The notes: generated by a model from the letters alone, not told the origin. A DNA stretch of 64,000 bases from Gordonia jacobaea (GCF_001186365.1 NZ_LDTZ01000013.1:596997-660996); one strand, 5' to 3'. Counted from the first letter of the stretch, positions 10,026-18,842 are shown. A program made the numbers and translations.

Positions 10026-10815
10026 CGAAGGTGCGACCAGCCAAGACGAGGGCGGAATCGTCGCATCCGACGGCTCACGCGCACTGGTCGTCATCCCCAC
10101 GTACAACGAGCGCGAGAACCTTCCCCGAATCGTGTCGAGGGTCCAGGCAGCCATGCCTGGCGTCCACGTGCTGGTCGTCGATGATTCCAGTCCCGACGGC
10201 ACCGGCGATGTCGCAGACGAACTCGCCGCCGGCGACGACAGCGGCCGTATCCATGTGATGCACCGCGTGGAGAAGGACGGCCTCGGCAAGGCTTATCTCG
10301 CAGGTTTCGCATGGGGCCTGCACCGCGATTACGCGGTCATCGTCGAGATGGATGCCGACGGCAGCCACGCACCCGAGCAGCTATATCGCTTGTTCGACGC
10401 GGTGAACGAGGGCGCCGACCTCGCGATCGGGTCGCGCTACGTACCCGGCGGCAAACTCGTGAACTGGCCCAAGTATCGCGAAGTGCTCTCACGAGGTGCC
10501 AACACGTATGCGCGCCTGGCGCTCGGCGCCAACGTGCACGACATCACCGCCGGCTATCGCGCGTACCGCCGCAAAGTGCTCGAGACCATCGACCTCGATA
10601 CGGTCGAGTCGGCGGGCTACTGCTTCCAGATCGACCTGGCGTGGCGCACGATCCAGGCCGGATACGACGTTCGTGAGGTTCCGATCACCTTCACCGAGCG
10701 CGAAGTCGGTTCGTCGAAGATGAGCGGTGGTGTGATGGCCGAGGCATTCACCAGCGTCGCGCGCTGGGGGATCGAGAACCGCCTGCACAAGATCGGGCTG
10801 CACAAGCGAGGCTGA
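10012..10815 (+). CDS. ppm1: Polyprenol monophosphomannose synthase Ppm1 (catalytic domain)
   Basis: A family 2 glycosyltransferase that transfers mannose from GDP-mannose to polyprenol phosphate, the donor for lipomannan, lipoarabinomannan and protein O-mannosylation. The GT2 fold shows [23 protein letters not shown] and the metal-binding DAD in [14 protein letters not shown], and then SRYVPGG and GYRAYRR motifs typical of dolichol-phosphate-mannose synthases. No membrane helix is present, so it relies on Lnt, encoded immediately upstream, or another partner for membrane contact. Two adjacent GTG codons could start it (10009, 10012); GGAGGA at 10001-10006 gives sensible spacing only to 10012. 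Confidence 0.94.
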   Translation: MTTGSEGATSQDEGGIVASDGSRALVVIPTYNERENLPRIVSRVQAAMPGVHVLVVDDSSPDGTGDVADELAAGDDSGRIHVMHRVEKDGLGKAYLAGFAWGLHRDYAVIVEMDADGSHAPEQLYRLFDAVNEGADLAIGSRYVPGGKLVNWPKYREVLSRGANTYARLALGANVHDITAGYRAYRRKVLETIDLDTVESAGYCFQIDLAWRTIQAGYDVREVPITFTEREVGSSKMSGGVMAEAFTSVARWGIENRLHKIGLHKRG

Positions 10816-10855
10816 TGGCCCCAACGGTGCACAGCGACAACTGAAGCACGAAACA

Positions 10856-10895
10856 CATCAGCCGGGTGGAGTCATGTGACTCCACCCGGCTGATG
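10856..10895. terminator. Perfect 19-bp inverted repeat, bidirectional terminator
   Basis: Arms at 10856-10874 and 10877-10895 are exact reverse complements around a two-base centre, reading CATCAGCCGGGTGGAGTCA on the left. It sits between the convergent ends of ppm1 and rbpA, so it very likely ends both transcripts. No long T tract follows, as usual in actinobacteria. Confidence 0.85.
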
Positions 10896-10915
10896 TCTGG
10901 TTCAGGACGCGAACG

Positions 10916-11260
10916 TCAGTTGGTGACTCCGCGACGACGCTGCTTGAGAAGATCGAGCCGCTCATTGAGCAGCACTTCGAGCTCCTCTTCGCTGCGGCGC
11001 TCGAGCAGCATGTCCCAGTGCGTGCGCGGGGGCTTGACCTTCTTCTCCTCGGGCTCTGCACCCTCGAGGATCGTGCCCTCCATGCCGTTCTTGCACGGCC
11101 ACTTCGACGGCACCTCGGCGTCGTCGGCGAAGGGGACGTCGAAGATCTCTCCGTTGTCGGTCCGGTACTGGACGATTCGTCGCGGAGCGAGATCGTGATC
11201 ACGATCGGTCTCATAGCTCACCGCGCCGAGGCGGCTGCCCCGAAGTACTCGATCTGCCAT
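10916..11260 (-). CDS. rbpA: RNA polymerase-binding protein RbpA
   Basis: RbpA binds RNA polymerase and the principal sigma factor, stabilising open complexes; it is restricted to Actinobacteria. The 114-residue protein has the core fold sequence MADRVLRGSRLGAVSYETDR, the YRTDNGEIFDVPFADDAEVP barrel region and the C-terminal sigma-interaction helices WDMLLERRSEEELEVLLNER. A GAGAGGA ribosome site precedes the ATG, and TAGAAT on the minus strand at 11316-11311 is a plausible -10 element about 50 bases upstream. The ppm1-rbpA neighbourhood is conserved in mycobacteria and relatives. Confidence 0.96.
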   Translation of the reverse strand: MADRVLRGSRLGAVSYETDRDHDLAPRRIVQYRTDNGEIFDVPFADDAEVPSKWPCKNGMEGTILEGAEPEEKKVKPPRTHWDMLLERRSEEELEVLLNERLDLLKQRRRGVTN

Positions 11261-11403
11261 TTGGCGGTGTCCTCTCGTTTCTCGAGCGCTGTCGAACGCT
11301 CAACACTCCTATTCTACGCGCCGACGGCGCCACATCCGCACCACCGGTGACTCCCGGCCGTGTGCCGCCACCTGAACCTCGACGACCAGACTTGGGTACG
11401 GTC

Positions 11404-11763
11404 ATGAGCGTGGAGCACACGACGAGCGGTACCACCCGATCACGGCGTCGCCCGTACGCCTGTGCCTGGTGCGGCCAGTCGATGGTCGACTCGGAGCATG
11501 GACGTCGGCGCAAGTACTGCAAGCGGTCGTGCCGTCAACGCGCCTACGAACAAAGAGCGCTCACCGAGGGCACTTCTATTCCCTCCGACGCCGTGATTCT
11601 GACTCAGGCCGAGGTGAGCGACTTCGGTGATCGACTCTTCGCGCTGCGCTGCGCTGCGGAGGACCTCGCGACGGCGGTGGACGAGAACGCTGACACGAGT
11701 ACCGTCGCCGAGTTGGCGGAAGAAGTCGTGACCCTGGCCAAGGACGCCGAGCGACTGCGTTGA
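11404..11763 (+). CDS. Small conserved Cys-motif protein next to rbpA
   Basis: A 119-residue protein of unknown function. Its N-terminal half has YACAWCGQSM followed by RKYCKRSCRQRAYE, a CxxC...CxxxC pattern suggesting a small zinc-binding fold; the C-terminal half from about 60 is a predicted helical, acidic region. Similar short proteins with the KYCxxxCRQRAYE motif lie beside rbpA in other mycolic-acid actinobacteria, by my recollection of the Rv2049c locus. I use ATG 11404 because the zinc motif follows soon after; an in-frame start exists 57 bases upstream. It is divergent from rbpA and overlaps the next gene by three bases. Confidence 0.7.
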   Translation: MSVEHTTSGTTRSRRRPYACAWCGQSMVDSEHGRRRKYCKRSCRQRAYEQRALTEGTSIPSDAVILTQAEVSDFGDRLFALRCAAEDLATAVDENADTSTVAELAEEVVTLAKDAERLR

Positions 11764-12845
11764 TAGGTCGCATCTTCGGGCTGTCGATAGTCGTCACGGT
11801 CCTCGCGCTCGTCGTCGCGTTCGTCTACGGCGGGTGGGAGGCGGTGGCGCTCGCCGCGATACTCGGTGTTCTCGAGATCTCCCTGTCCTTCGACAACGCA
11901 GTCATCAACGCGACCGTGTTGGAACGGATGAGTGCGTTCTGGCAGCGCATGTTTCTCACCGTCGGCATGATCATCGCCGTATTCGGGATGCGCCTGCTCT
12001 TCCCACTCCTGATCGTCTGGGTGACGGCGGGCCTCAACCCTGTCGAGGCGTTCCGACTCGCGATGAACCCACCACCCGATGGCGCCGAGCAGTTCGCCGA
12101 CGGAAGCCCGAGTTACGAGACGATCCTCACCGATGCACATCCACAGATCGCCGCGTTCGGCGGAATGTTCCTGTTCATGCTCTTCCTCAACTTCATCCTG
12201 AGCAATCGCGATCTGACGTGGTTGACGTGGCTCGAGCGTCCGCTGTCGAAGATCGGTCGACTCAGCGCGCTCCCGGTCGTCCTCGCCAGTGTGACCCTTG
12301 TGCTGGTCGCCGAGTTCCTCGCGCCCGACGAGATCCGCTCCACCGTCCTCATCGCCGGAATCCTCGGCATGGTCACGTACCTGATGGTCGACGGGTTGAG
12401 CGCACTCTTCCAATCCGATTCCGACCTGCGCGACAGTGGTCCGTCCGGCGCGGCGAAAGCGACGGGCAAGGCGGGATTCTTCCTCTTTCTCTACCTCGAG
12501 GTCCTCGACGCATCGTTTTCGTTCGACGGTGTCATCGGCGCGTTCGCGATCACCGCGGATCCGATCATCATCGCCTTGGGACTCGGATTCATCGGCGCGC
12601 TATTCGTGCGGTCGATCACGATCTACCTGGTCCGCACCGGAACGCTGGCCTCGTATCGCTATCTCGAGCACGGCGCCCACTGGGCTATCGGCGCTCTGGC
12701 CGTCATCCTGCTGCTGAGCATCGAGTTCCACATCAATGACGTCGTGACCGGACTCATCGGCGTCGTGTTCATCGGCGCCGCATTGTTCAGCAGCGTCGTC
12801 GCGAACCGCCGCGACCAACGCCGTGCACTTGCCGCACGTCGCTGA
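11760..12845 (+). CDS. DUF475 (TerC-like) integral membrane protein
   Basis: A 361-residue protein with about eight to nine transmembrane segments. Acidic motifs in membrane helices, EISLSFDNAVINATVLERM near 40-58 and EVLDASFSFDGVIGAFA near 247-263, are duplicated FDNAV/FDGVIGA signatures typical of the DUF475/TerC group, which is linked to metal or tellurite resistance and to metal efflux. Start is TTG 11760, overlapping the preceding stop; no stronger start is present before the first helix. It is convergent and abutting with the next membrane protein gene. Confidence 0.85.
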   Translation: MIGRIFGLSIVVTVLALVVAFVYGGWEAVALAAILGVLEISLSFDNAVINATVLERMSAFWQRMFLTVGMIIAVFGMRLLFPLLIVWVTAGLNPVEAFRLAMNPPPDGAEQFADGSPSYETILTDAHPQIAAFGGMFLFMLFLNFILSNRDLTWLTWLERPLSKIGRLSALPVVLASVTLVLVAEFLAPDEIRSTVLIAGILGMVTYLMVDGLSALFQSDSDLRDSGPSGAAKATGKAGFFLFLYLEVLDASFSFDGVIGAFAITADPIIIALGLGFIGALFVRSITIYLVRTGTLASYRYLEHGAHWAIGALAVILLLSIEFHINDVVTGLIGVVFIGAALFSSVVANRRDQRRALAARR

Positions 12846-13481
12846 TCACTTTTTCTTCTTGCCGCCTTGTGAGACGTCGTCGCCCTTTGCCGCGCGCAGC
12901 TTCTTTCCTCGGCGTTGGTACATCACGACGAAAATGGTGAGCAGGATGGCCACGACCACGGCGATCACGACACCCCACGCACTGGCCGCGCGGAATCCCG
13001 GCGCCCGGACATTGAGGATCTGTTTGCCCACTTGCGCCGCGTTGTTGTTGCCGAGATGGATGCTCAGTGTCAGCAGATTGGGGATCGCGACCACGACGCC
13101 GATCACCACGCACAGGATCGAGAGGAGGTTCTTCATCCGGCCCCGCAACGAGACCGCAAGCACGAGCATCGATATCGGGATGAACGTGCAGACGAACCCG
13201 ATCGACAGCCCGCTGCCGATTCCGCGCCCCATCGATCCGTCGACGTTGCTGCCGATCTGCTCAGCCCACCAGCGCGGCAGGAACGCCGCGAGTATGAAGT
13301 AGATGACCACCGCGATGGCTATGGCGATCGCGACGAAGAGAAACTTGCGCGCCCCCTTGGCGAGACGGTCGGAGAATGTCGGCTGAGTCTGCGCCGACGT
13401 CGAACTGACGGTCACGTCTGTGTCGCGCCCCGGTTCGGGCGTCGACGAGACAGAAGCTTTGTTTGCCGAGTGCTCAGCCAT
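12846..13481 (-). CDS. Four-helix membrane protein, function unknown
   Basis: A 211-residue protein starting MAEHSANKASVSS. After a polar N-terminal region of about 45 residues, hydrophobic segments occur near 46-66, 92-112, 120-142 and 165-190, followed by a strongly basic tail ending KKKK. This looks like an actinobacterial permease-like small membrane protein, but no motif gives a function. The ATG at 13481 is favoured over one four codons upstream because the sequence then resembles typical starts; either is possible. Its stop directly abuts the stop of the DUF475 gene on the other strand. Confidence 0.75.
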   Translation of the reverse strand: MAEHSANKASVSSTPEPGRDTDVTVSSTSAQTQPTFSDRLAKGARKFLFVAIAIAIAVVIYFILAAFLPRWWAEQIGSNVDGSMGRGIGSGLSIGFVCTFIPISMLVLAVSLRGRMKNLLSILCVVIGVVVAIPNLLTLSIHLGNNNAAQVGKQILNVRAPGFRAASAWGVVIAVVVAILLTIFVVMYQRRGKKLRAAKGDDVSQGGKKKK

Positions 13482-13737
13482 GGTTCTCAGCATAGGGCGA
13501 CGACACTCGGATCCGAGGGGGTCTCGACCCTCTGGCGCGTCCGATTACAACTCGTTACCTTGCGGTGGCCCAGCGTTTTTGCGCCGGATGGCGAAATGGG
13601 TGTCCATCGCGGCGGGCCGAGTGTAGAAAGGACGTTGACAGCGGTGGGCTCGCTTTCCAGATCAGGGACAACGGTAATTCACCGAAGCCGTTCCGCATCC
13701 TTCACATCCAACGATCGTCACAGGTCACAGCACAAGA

Positions 13738-13971
13738 GTGAGTACTTTTATGGATCCGACGCAGCGTCAGATGCTCGACTTCGAGCAGAATTGGTACGCA
13801 CTCGGTGGGGGTTCGTCGCGCGAGATCAGCTCGCAGTTCGGGCTGTCCGACCGTGACTTCTTCACGCAGGTCCAGCACCTGCTGAATGCCGAACCACCGG
13901 CTACCCTTTCGAAGGGTCAACTCGCTCGGATGCGCGAGGTCGTCCGCAGCAGAATCTGGATGGCTCGCTGA
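13738..13971 (+). CDS. DUF3263 small protein
   Basis: A 77-residue protein beginning at GTG 13738 (or ATG 13750). The sequence MLDFEQNWYALGGGSSREISSQ with a following FGLSDRDFFTQVQHLL is the actinobacterial DUF3263 signature: a short helix-turn-helix-like fold with a conserved R(xxx)RRxW-type tail, here ending VRSRIWMAR. DNA binding has been suggested for the fold but is not shown here. The 256 bases upstream contain no other gene. It is followed by another small protein on the same strand. Confidence 0.8.
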   Translation: MSTFMDPTQRQMLDFEQNWYALGGGSSREISSQFGLSDRDFFTQVQHLLNAEPPATLSKGQLARMREVVRSRIWMAR

Positions 13972-14025
13972 GGTCGACGGCCCCCTTACGCATTCGTGGA
14001 GTCACGTCCGACGAAAGGAGTTGTG

Positions 14026-14334
14026 GTGCCGCCGTTCGCCGACGACGAACTCGACGAGTTCTACCGGCGTATCGAGGCTGGCACCCAGCAGCCCAGCCGT
14101 AAGCGTTCGTCGCCCACTCGGTCTTCTCGGACATCGAGGACGCCCGCCTGTCCGACACCGGAGAAGGACGCCTACCGTGACGTCCACGAGGTCGACGCCG
14201 CGGTGAGCCGCATCCGTGCGGCCGGACGCACGGCCCCGGTGCTGCGGTCCTACGAATGCATCTGCGGCTCATGGCATCTCACAAGCAGAGCAGTGGACAT
14301 TCCGGACACACGGCGTAAGCGGAAACGGTCGTGA
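14026..14334 (+). CDS. Small hypothetical protein with CxC motif
   Basis: A 102-residue basic protein I cannot assign. The N-terminus VPPFADDELDEFYRRIEAG is followed by a Ser/Arg/Thr-rich linker (about 28-48), then a compact region with DAYRDVHEVDAAVSRIRA and SYECICGSWHLT near 80-90, and a basic end KRKRS. The CIC-x5-H arrangement could bind a metal. AAAGGAG at 14014-14020 sits well before GTG 14026 (and tightly before GTG 14023). It overlaps the next gene by four bases (GTGA), which supports it being real and translationally coupled. Confidence 0.6.
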   Translation: MPPFADDELDEFYRRIEAGTQQPSRKRSSPTRSSRTSRTPACPTPEKDAYRDVHEVDAAVSRIRAAGRTAPVLRSYECICGSWHLTSRAVDIPDTRRKRKRS

Positions 14335-15038
14335 CCCTCGTCGAACTGGCGGTGGACGATCTCACCGCAACCACCGACGCATACCGGCGCCTTCTGGCTC
14401 GCAACGACAGCGCAGCCGAGTACGCCACGTCGAACGCCACGCTGCGACTCGACCGCAGACACCTCGGGCACCGCGTACTGTTCGACGTCGCAGACGTGTC
14501 GTCGTGGCAGACGCTGCTGGAGCGACGCGGTCTGGCCACCCGCAACGACGCCACCGCTGTCCAAGTCGACGGCCTTCCGGTCGGGGTGACCGAGCACCGC
14601 GCCTCCGGAGCCGAGGCCGCACCGACCGCAAGCGACATCGAGGGCATTGACCACATCGTGTTCCAGGCCGCGGGCCGCGACCACGCGGTGGCCTTGTTCG
14701 GCTCGACCCTCGGCCTCGACTTCCGCCTCGACAGACCCGTCGCCGATGGCCTTCGGCAGCTGTTCTTTCGCGCGGACGACCTGATCGTCGAAGTTCTCGT
14801 CACACCCGATGGCGTTCCGAGATCGTCCCCGCCCCTCTCACTGTGGGGGATCGCTTGGGCGACAACCGATATCGAAGCAACGCAAGCCCGACTCACCGGC
14901 GCGGGTTTCACCGTGTCGCAGGTTCGCACGGGACGCAAACCCAATACGCGGGTCGCGACGGTGCGGTCTCCGGCTCTCGCCACGCGCACCTTGATCATCG
15001 AACCCACTCGATCAGTCGCAGCTAAGGAGTCGTCGTGA
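14331..15038 (+). CDS. VOC-fold (glyoxalase-like) protein, two modules
   Basis: A 235-residue protein of the vicinal-oxygen-chelate superfamily with two tandem modules: residues 1-85 (MTLVELAVDDLTATTDAYRR) and 100-225 (IEGIDHIVFQAAGRDHAVAL). The second module keeps a His in GIDHIVF and a Glu in LIIEPT that could be metal ligands, whereas the first has lost the canonical His, so only one site is likely active. The reaction is unknown; dioxygenase, isomerase or binding roles are all possible. It is coupled to both neighbours by four-base overlaps. Confidence 0.75.
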   Translation: MTLVELAVDDLTATTDAYRRLLARNDSAAEYATSNATLRLDRRHLGHRVLFDVADVSSWQTLLERRGLATRNDATAVQVDGLPVGVTEHRASGAEAAPTASDIEGIDHIVFQAAGRDHAVALFGSTLGLDFRLDRPVADGLRQLFFRADDLIVEVLVTPDGVPRSSPPLSLWGIAWATTDIEATQARLTGAGFTVSQVRTGRKPNTRVATVRSPALATRTLIIEPTRSVAAKESS

Positions 15039-15418
15039 GCCAGACGAGCCGACCAGACGGGCCAAACCGGTTTCAACGGGTGGCCGGCGTGGTCAACAGG
15101 ACAGTCGTCCTCCCACTCCTGCAGATTCCTCTACTCAATGGTGTGCTCGGTCGTGCGTTCACCGAGGTGTCGTACACGGGCCGCAAGACGGGCAAGCACG
15201 TCACCTTTCCGGTGAACTACGTCCGATCCGGCGACTCGGTCACGATCGGCGTCGCCATGCCCGACAAAAAGACCTGGTGGCGCAACTTCACCGGCGACGG
15301 CGCACCGATCACGCTGACCCTCGACGGCGAGCACCGAACGGGGCACGCCGTCGCGTCAAAGGACAGCAACGGATCGGTGCGGGTCAAGGTCTCCCTCGAC
15401 CACAACGATTCGCACTGA
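15035..15418 (+). CDS. Deazaflavin (F420)-dependent nitroreductase/quinone reductase family protein
   Basis: A 127-residue split-beta-barrel protein of the Ddn/DUF385 family, which uses reduced F420 to reduce quinones or nitro compounds in actinobacteria. Visible family features are GRAFTEVSYTGRKTGKHVTF, the phosphate-contacting region after it, VTIGVAMPDKKTWWRNFTGDG, and ITLTLDGEHRTGHA. The length is typical. A hydrophobic stretch near 22-36 could contact the membrane. It overlaps the VOC gene by four bases and ends one base from the convergent flavoprotein gene. Confidence 0.82.
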   Translation: MSQTSRPDGPNRFQRVAGVVNRTVVLPLLQIPLLNGVLGRAFTEVSYTGRKTGKHVTFPVNYVRSGDSVTIGVAMPDKKTWWRNFTGDGAPITLTLDGEHRTGHAVASKDSNGSVRVKVSLDHNDSH

Positions 15419-15419
15419 G

Positions 15420-16616
15420 TCAGCTCCGCCGCACGTCATTGTTTCTCAGCGCGCCACCGCTCCGCCGCACGCTCCCGCTCCGCCGCACGCCACCGTAAAT
15501 GCCGCACCTCACGATGAGCGGCTGTAACAGCGTGTCGACCGTCCAGCGCGGAAATCGGAAGCGAATTCCGTTGGGGGAGAAGACGTCCAATCCGTTGTCG
15601 CTTGGCCCGAAGACTGATCCCCACCGGTGCTCGGCCGGGTGATATCGGCGAGTCTCGCGGCCGCCGAGATGAGCGAGAACGTTGCGCGCCACCAGACGGT
15701 CGGCGCGGTTGCGAGCCGAGCCACGCAGCGGATCCGTATCGGCGACATCCCCGACGGCGAACACTCCCCGGTACCCGGGCACTCCGAGGTCGGCGTCGAC
15801 GCGGACGAATCCTCGGTCGGTCAGCATGTCCGAAGGCAGCCAGGCTGTATTCGGTGACACTCGGCCGACGGCCCACACGATCGCATCCGCCTCGACCGCC
15901 GCTTGTCCGGTGAGCCAGGTGATCGAACCGGTGCCGATCTCCCCGAGATCGGCGTCGGTTGGCAGCACCGCCCGATGTCCACCGTGTCTGTCGACACCCA
16001 GGGACTCCAGTCGTCTGGCCACCTTGTGGCGCGTGCGGTCGTGGTGCCGGGGGAGTGGCAGCTCACCGGGATGGTAGAGAGCGACCTCCTTCTTTGGCCA
16101 GCGTCGACGCAGTTGGGCGGCCGAACTGCATGCTGCCGCACCCCCACCGACTACCGCTATGGTCCGAGCGTGCGACAGGCGCTCGTGCACGCCGTGTAGA
16201 CCGATGTCGACGTCGTCGCCGTCTTCGAGGACTGGCTGGCGCCAGAATCCGTTGGCGACGCCCGTCGCGATGACGAGCGCGTCGTAGGTGACTGCCTCAA
16301 CTGTTCCCGACGGCGTGCGCAAGCGCAGCGTTCGACGATCGTGATCGAGGTCGACGATCTCACCATGACGGATGTCCACCGTATCGAGTCGACGCATCCG
16401 ACCGAACTCGACGCGATAGTCGCGAGCCCACCGCTCCGGGTAGGCGATCCGCAGCCCGACTTCCTGTCCGCTCACCAGTGCGGGCCGCATCGAGACTCCG
16501 ACGACGCTGCTGCGGCGGGCGAGGTGCATCGCGGTGAGCACACCGGAATCGCCCATGCCTGCGACGACGACGCTTCGCGTCCCCCGCTTGTGGACGAGCG
16601 GCACTGCTGCACTCAC
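15420..16616 (-). CDS. FAD-dependent pyridine nucleotide-disulfide oxidoreductase (NDH-2-like)
   Basis: A 398-residue two-dinucleotide-fold flavoprotein. The FAD site is VVVAGMGDSGVLTAMHLARR near 17, an ATG motif occurs in ALVIATGVAN near 114, the NAD(P)H site is AVVGGGAAACSSAAQLRRR near 150, and GVFAVGDVADTD near 280 is the FAD-binding aspartate motif. It lacks the redox-active CxxC pair, so it resembles NDH-2, AIF or ferredoxin-reductase types rather than thiol reductases. The last 25 residues are a repetitive RRSG/VRRS tail. It overlaps the DUF1295 gene upstream by four bases, suggesting they act together. Confidence 0.82.
   Translation of the reverse strand: MSAAVPLVHKRGTRSVVVAGMGDSGVLTAMHLARRSSVVGVSMRPALVSGQEVGLRIAYPERWARDYRVEFGRMRRLDTVDIRHGEIVDLDHDRRTLRLRTPSGTVEAVTYDALVIATGVANGFWRQPVLEDGDDVDIGLHGVHERLSHARTIAVVGGGAAACSSAAQLRRRWPKKEVALYHPGELPLPRHHDRTRHKVARRLESLGVDRHGGHRAVLPTDADLGEIGTGSITWLTGQAAVEADAIVWAVGRVSPNTAWLPSDMLTDRGFVRVDADLGVPGYRGVFAVGDVADTDPLRGSARNRADRLVARNVLAHLGGRETRRYHPAEHRWGSVFGPSDNGLDVFSPNGIRFRFPRWTVDTLLQPLIVRCGIYGGVRRSGSVRRSGGALRNNDVRRS
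15423..15488 (-). repeat. Three copies of a 12-bp repeat in the end of the flavoprotein gene
   Basis: On the plus strand GCTCCGCCGCAC occurs exactly at 15423, 15459 and 15477. In the coding strand this encodes the recurring VRRS/AER-type tail. Spacings of 36 and 18 bases keep the reading frame. Confidence 0.9.
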
Positions 16617-17530
16617 CCGGGTCGCCCAACACCGTCGGTGGTCCGGGAACTGAGCCGGGGAAGCGGCAGAAATTTTGGCACACGATCGATGACGTCGGCG
16701 TAGGACGGACGTCGTTCAAGACTGCGCTCTTCCATCATCGGAATGCTCGCCCCGAGGAACATGGCGAGCATCGCGCCCGCACCCACCCACAGCCACCACG
16801 CGTCCGCGGGCGCAGCGGCAATACCGAACAGCAGGATCGACACCCAGAACATGAACTCGCCAAAATAGTTCGGGTGCCGCGACCACGCCCAGAGACCGAT
16901 GTCGACGGTCTGACCGGGCTCGCTCGACCGCCGGAACAGTCTCAACTGTCGGTCGGCGATCGACTCGAGTGCGATCGCCGCGAGACCGACGACGAACGCG
17001 ACAACGCTCAACCACATCAGCCCGGCGTCGGCCCTGGTGAGCGCGACGTACGCCGGGATCATCGCGAGAAACACCTGCAACGTGGGGATGAGGTGAATGG
17101 CGAAGAGATCGGCGACGAACGAGAACCTTCCGGCACGTCGCCGCAGCAACTCGTAGCGCCAATCCTCGTGGACCAGCCCGGGAAACGACCGCACCCAGTT
17201 CGCGGTCAGCCGCACCGCCCAGATCACGAGAACGATGCCGAGGAGGGCACAACGCCACTTCGCTTGGGAGCCACCATGTATGGCGTCGCCCGCGAACCAC
17301 CAGTACAGGGCAAGAAATACCGGGACGACACTCCAGTAGGCGTCGTAGCAACTCGAATTGCCGACCGCCCGGCTCACCACGAAGATGACGAGCGTGGCGA
17401 GTACATCGGCAATGAGCGTGTCCGCCCAGAGTTGCCCGACGCTGGGTCCCCATGTCAACCACAGCAACGCCACCGCCAGGGCAACGACGTACGCGGCGGT
17501 GATCACCACCAACGACGCTCGTCTCCCCAT
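16613..17530 (-). CDS. DUF1295 membrane protein (steroid 5-alpha-reductase-like)
   Basis: A 305-residue protein with about eight hydrophobic segments. The C-terminal motif WAWSRHPNYFGEFMFWVSILLF (in two parts, SRHPNYFGE near 232) is the conserved NADPH/quinol-binding signature of the steroid 5-alpha reductase and isoprenylcysteine methyltransferase-like superfamily to which DUF1295 belongs. The actual substrate is unknown; lipid or sterol double-bond reduction is plausible. I start at ATG 17530 (MGRRASLVVI) because the first helix follows at once; upstream in-frame sequence overlaps the lipase gene. Coupling to the NDH-2-like flavoprotein downstream suggests it may supply electrons. Confidence 0.85.
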   Translation of the reverse strand: MGRRASLVVITAAYVVALAVALLWLTWGPSVGQLWADTLIADVLATLVIFVVSRAVGNSSCYDAYWSVVPVFLALYWWFAGDAIHGGSQAKWRCALLGIVLVIWAVRLTANWVRSFPGLVHEDWRYELLRRRAGRFSFVADLFAIHLIPTLQVFLAMIPAYVALTRADAGLMWLSVVAFVVGLAAIALESIADRQLRLFRRSSEPGQTVDIGLWAWSRHPNYFGEFMFWVSILLFGIAAAPADAWWLWVGAGAMLAMFLGASIPMMEERSLERRPSYADVIDRVPKFLPLPRLSSRTTDGVGRPG

Positions 17531-17543
17531 AAGAGGGATGGTG

Positions 17544-18842
17544 TCAGGCGACGCCCCACTTCGCGGCGTTTTGGCTGCGACCGGGCGGCAGCGCGCGTCG
17601 GGGTCGCAGATGCTCCAGCAGCCAGCGGTAGACGTCGTCGTCGTTGAGGAGGGTGAAATGGCTCGCCCCACCCAGATGCAGTCCGTGCTCGGTAGTGAAT
17701 CCGACGCTGCGAGCGCGACTTTCGCCGCGACCGCTGGGCGTCAGCACCAATCCGTCGCCGATGAACCTGCCCAGGGGATGGTTGGGATCGCGCGTCAACG
17801 ATGCGGTGACGAACAAATGTCGCGCCTGTGGCAGCAGCGGTACCGCGGTGGCGGGATGCTGCCGGAAGGCATCCGGATCCCTCCCACTCCAGTCGTCGTC
17901 GACAAGACTTCCGTGAAAAAGGTCGCGCACTCCTGCGCTGCGTCGTCCGAGCAGGTTGCCGAACGGGGCGGTCACCGAAACCGACCTGAGCGCTCCGGCC
18001 GCAAAGTGCACAGTCCGAGCCAGCGGAGCCCCGAAATGCGGCGTCCCCAAACTCACTGTCTCCGTGACCAATCCGCACCAGTACGCGTCTTGGGTGGCGG
18101 CACTGTGGCAGGCGCTTCGGATGATCAACCCGCCCATCGAATGCCCGATCAGGGTCAGTCGCGACACAGGCACCGGCCATTGGAGCATCAGATCATTGAG
18201 TAATGCGGCGAGTTCGCGCCCGTTATCGCTGATGTGGCGTCCGGTGTTGAATCGCAGCCGCACCTCGGTCGCGCCGATATCGGTAGCGAGCCGCTCGCCA
18301 TACGTCGGGCGGTTACCTCTGCGCCACGCGTGCTCGGACTCCATGAGGCCGTGCAGAAAGACGACGATGTGCCCGGCAGCCTCCGGAAAAGCCGCGCGGA
18401 GCGCTTCGGCCTCGACCGCCACCGGCATACCGTCGACACGGATCGACATCGGCTGGGCGAGCGGCGAGCGCTGGTCGGCGAGCGAGTCGCCGATCAGCCC
18501 GTCCAGAATGGCGAGCACCAGCGCGCCCCGTGAACCCTCCGATGGCGAGTGGCGCGGTTCCGGGAGTGTGGCACCCACCTCAGCGATGGCTTCTAACATT
18601 GCCGACAACGACTCGTAGGTCGTGTCGGCTACTGCGTCGTGGACCAGATGTGCCGATCGACTCGACGATCCGCCGAGTCGATCGGTCACCCCGAACACAC
18701 GATCGGTTACCGCGCGATGCACTTTCGCGACACCGCGGATAGCTCCTGCTAGCTCACTGCACCCCAATTGCGCCAGCGCCGCCAGTTCGGTCGGGGCGAC
18801 TTTGTCGGCTGTGGTCACAACCCACAGAGTACAACTGTTCAC
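17544..18842 (-). CDS. Alpha/beta-hydrolase lipase (PGAP1/triacylglycerol-lipase-like)
   Basis: A 432-residue protein with an N-terminal helical region (1-130) and a lipase domain. The oxyanion motif is VFLHGLMESEHAW near 161, the nucleophile elbow GHSMGGLI places Ser at 235, a GDGLVL aspartate lies near 370 and GGASHFTLLN supplies the His near 400. No signal peptide is visible despite the lipase-like fold, so it may be cytoplasmic or membrane-associated. Start is GTG 18842; another GTG eight codons later is equally possible. It heads a leftward run with the DUF1295 protein and the flavoprotein. Confidence 0.85.
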   Translation of the reverse strand: MNSCTLWVVTTADKVAPTELAALAQLGCSELAGAIRGVAKVHRAVTDRVFGVTDRLGGSSSRSAHLVHDAVADTTYESLSAMLEAIAEVGATLPEPRHSPSEGSRGALVLAILDGLIGDSLADQRSPLAQPMSIRVDGMPVAVEAEALRAAFPEAAGHIVVFLHGLMESEHAWRRGNRPTYGERLATDIGATEVRLRFNTGRHISDNGRELAALLNDLMLQWPVPVSRLTLIGHSMGGLIIRSACHSAATQDAYWCGLVTETVSLGTPHFGAPLARTVHFAAGALRSVSVTAPFGNLLGRRSAGVRDLFHGSLVDDDWSGRDPDAFRQHPATAVPLLPQARHLFVTASLTRDPNHPLGRFIGDGLVLTPSGRGESRARSVGFTTEHGLHLGGASHFTLLNDDDVYRWLLEHLRPRRALPPGRSQNAAKWGVA

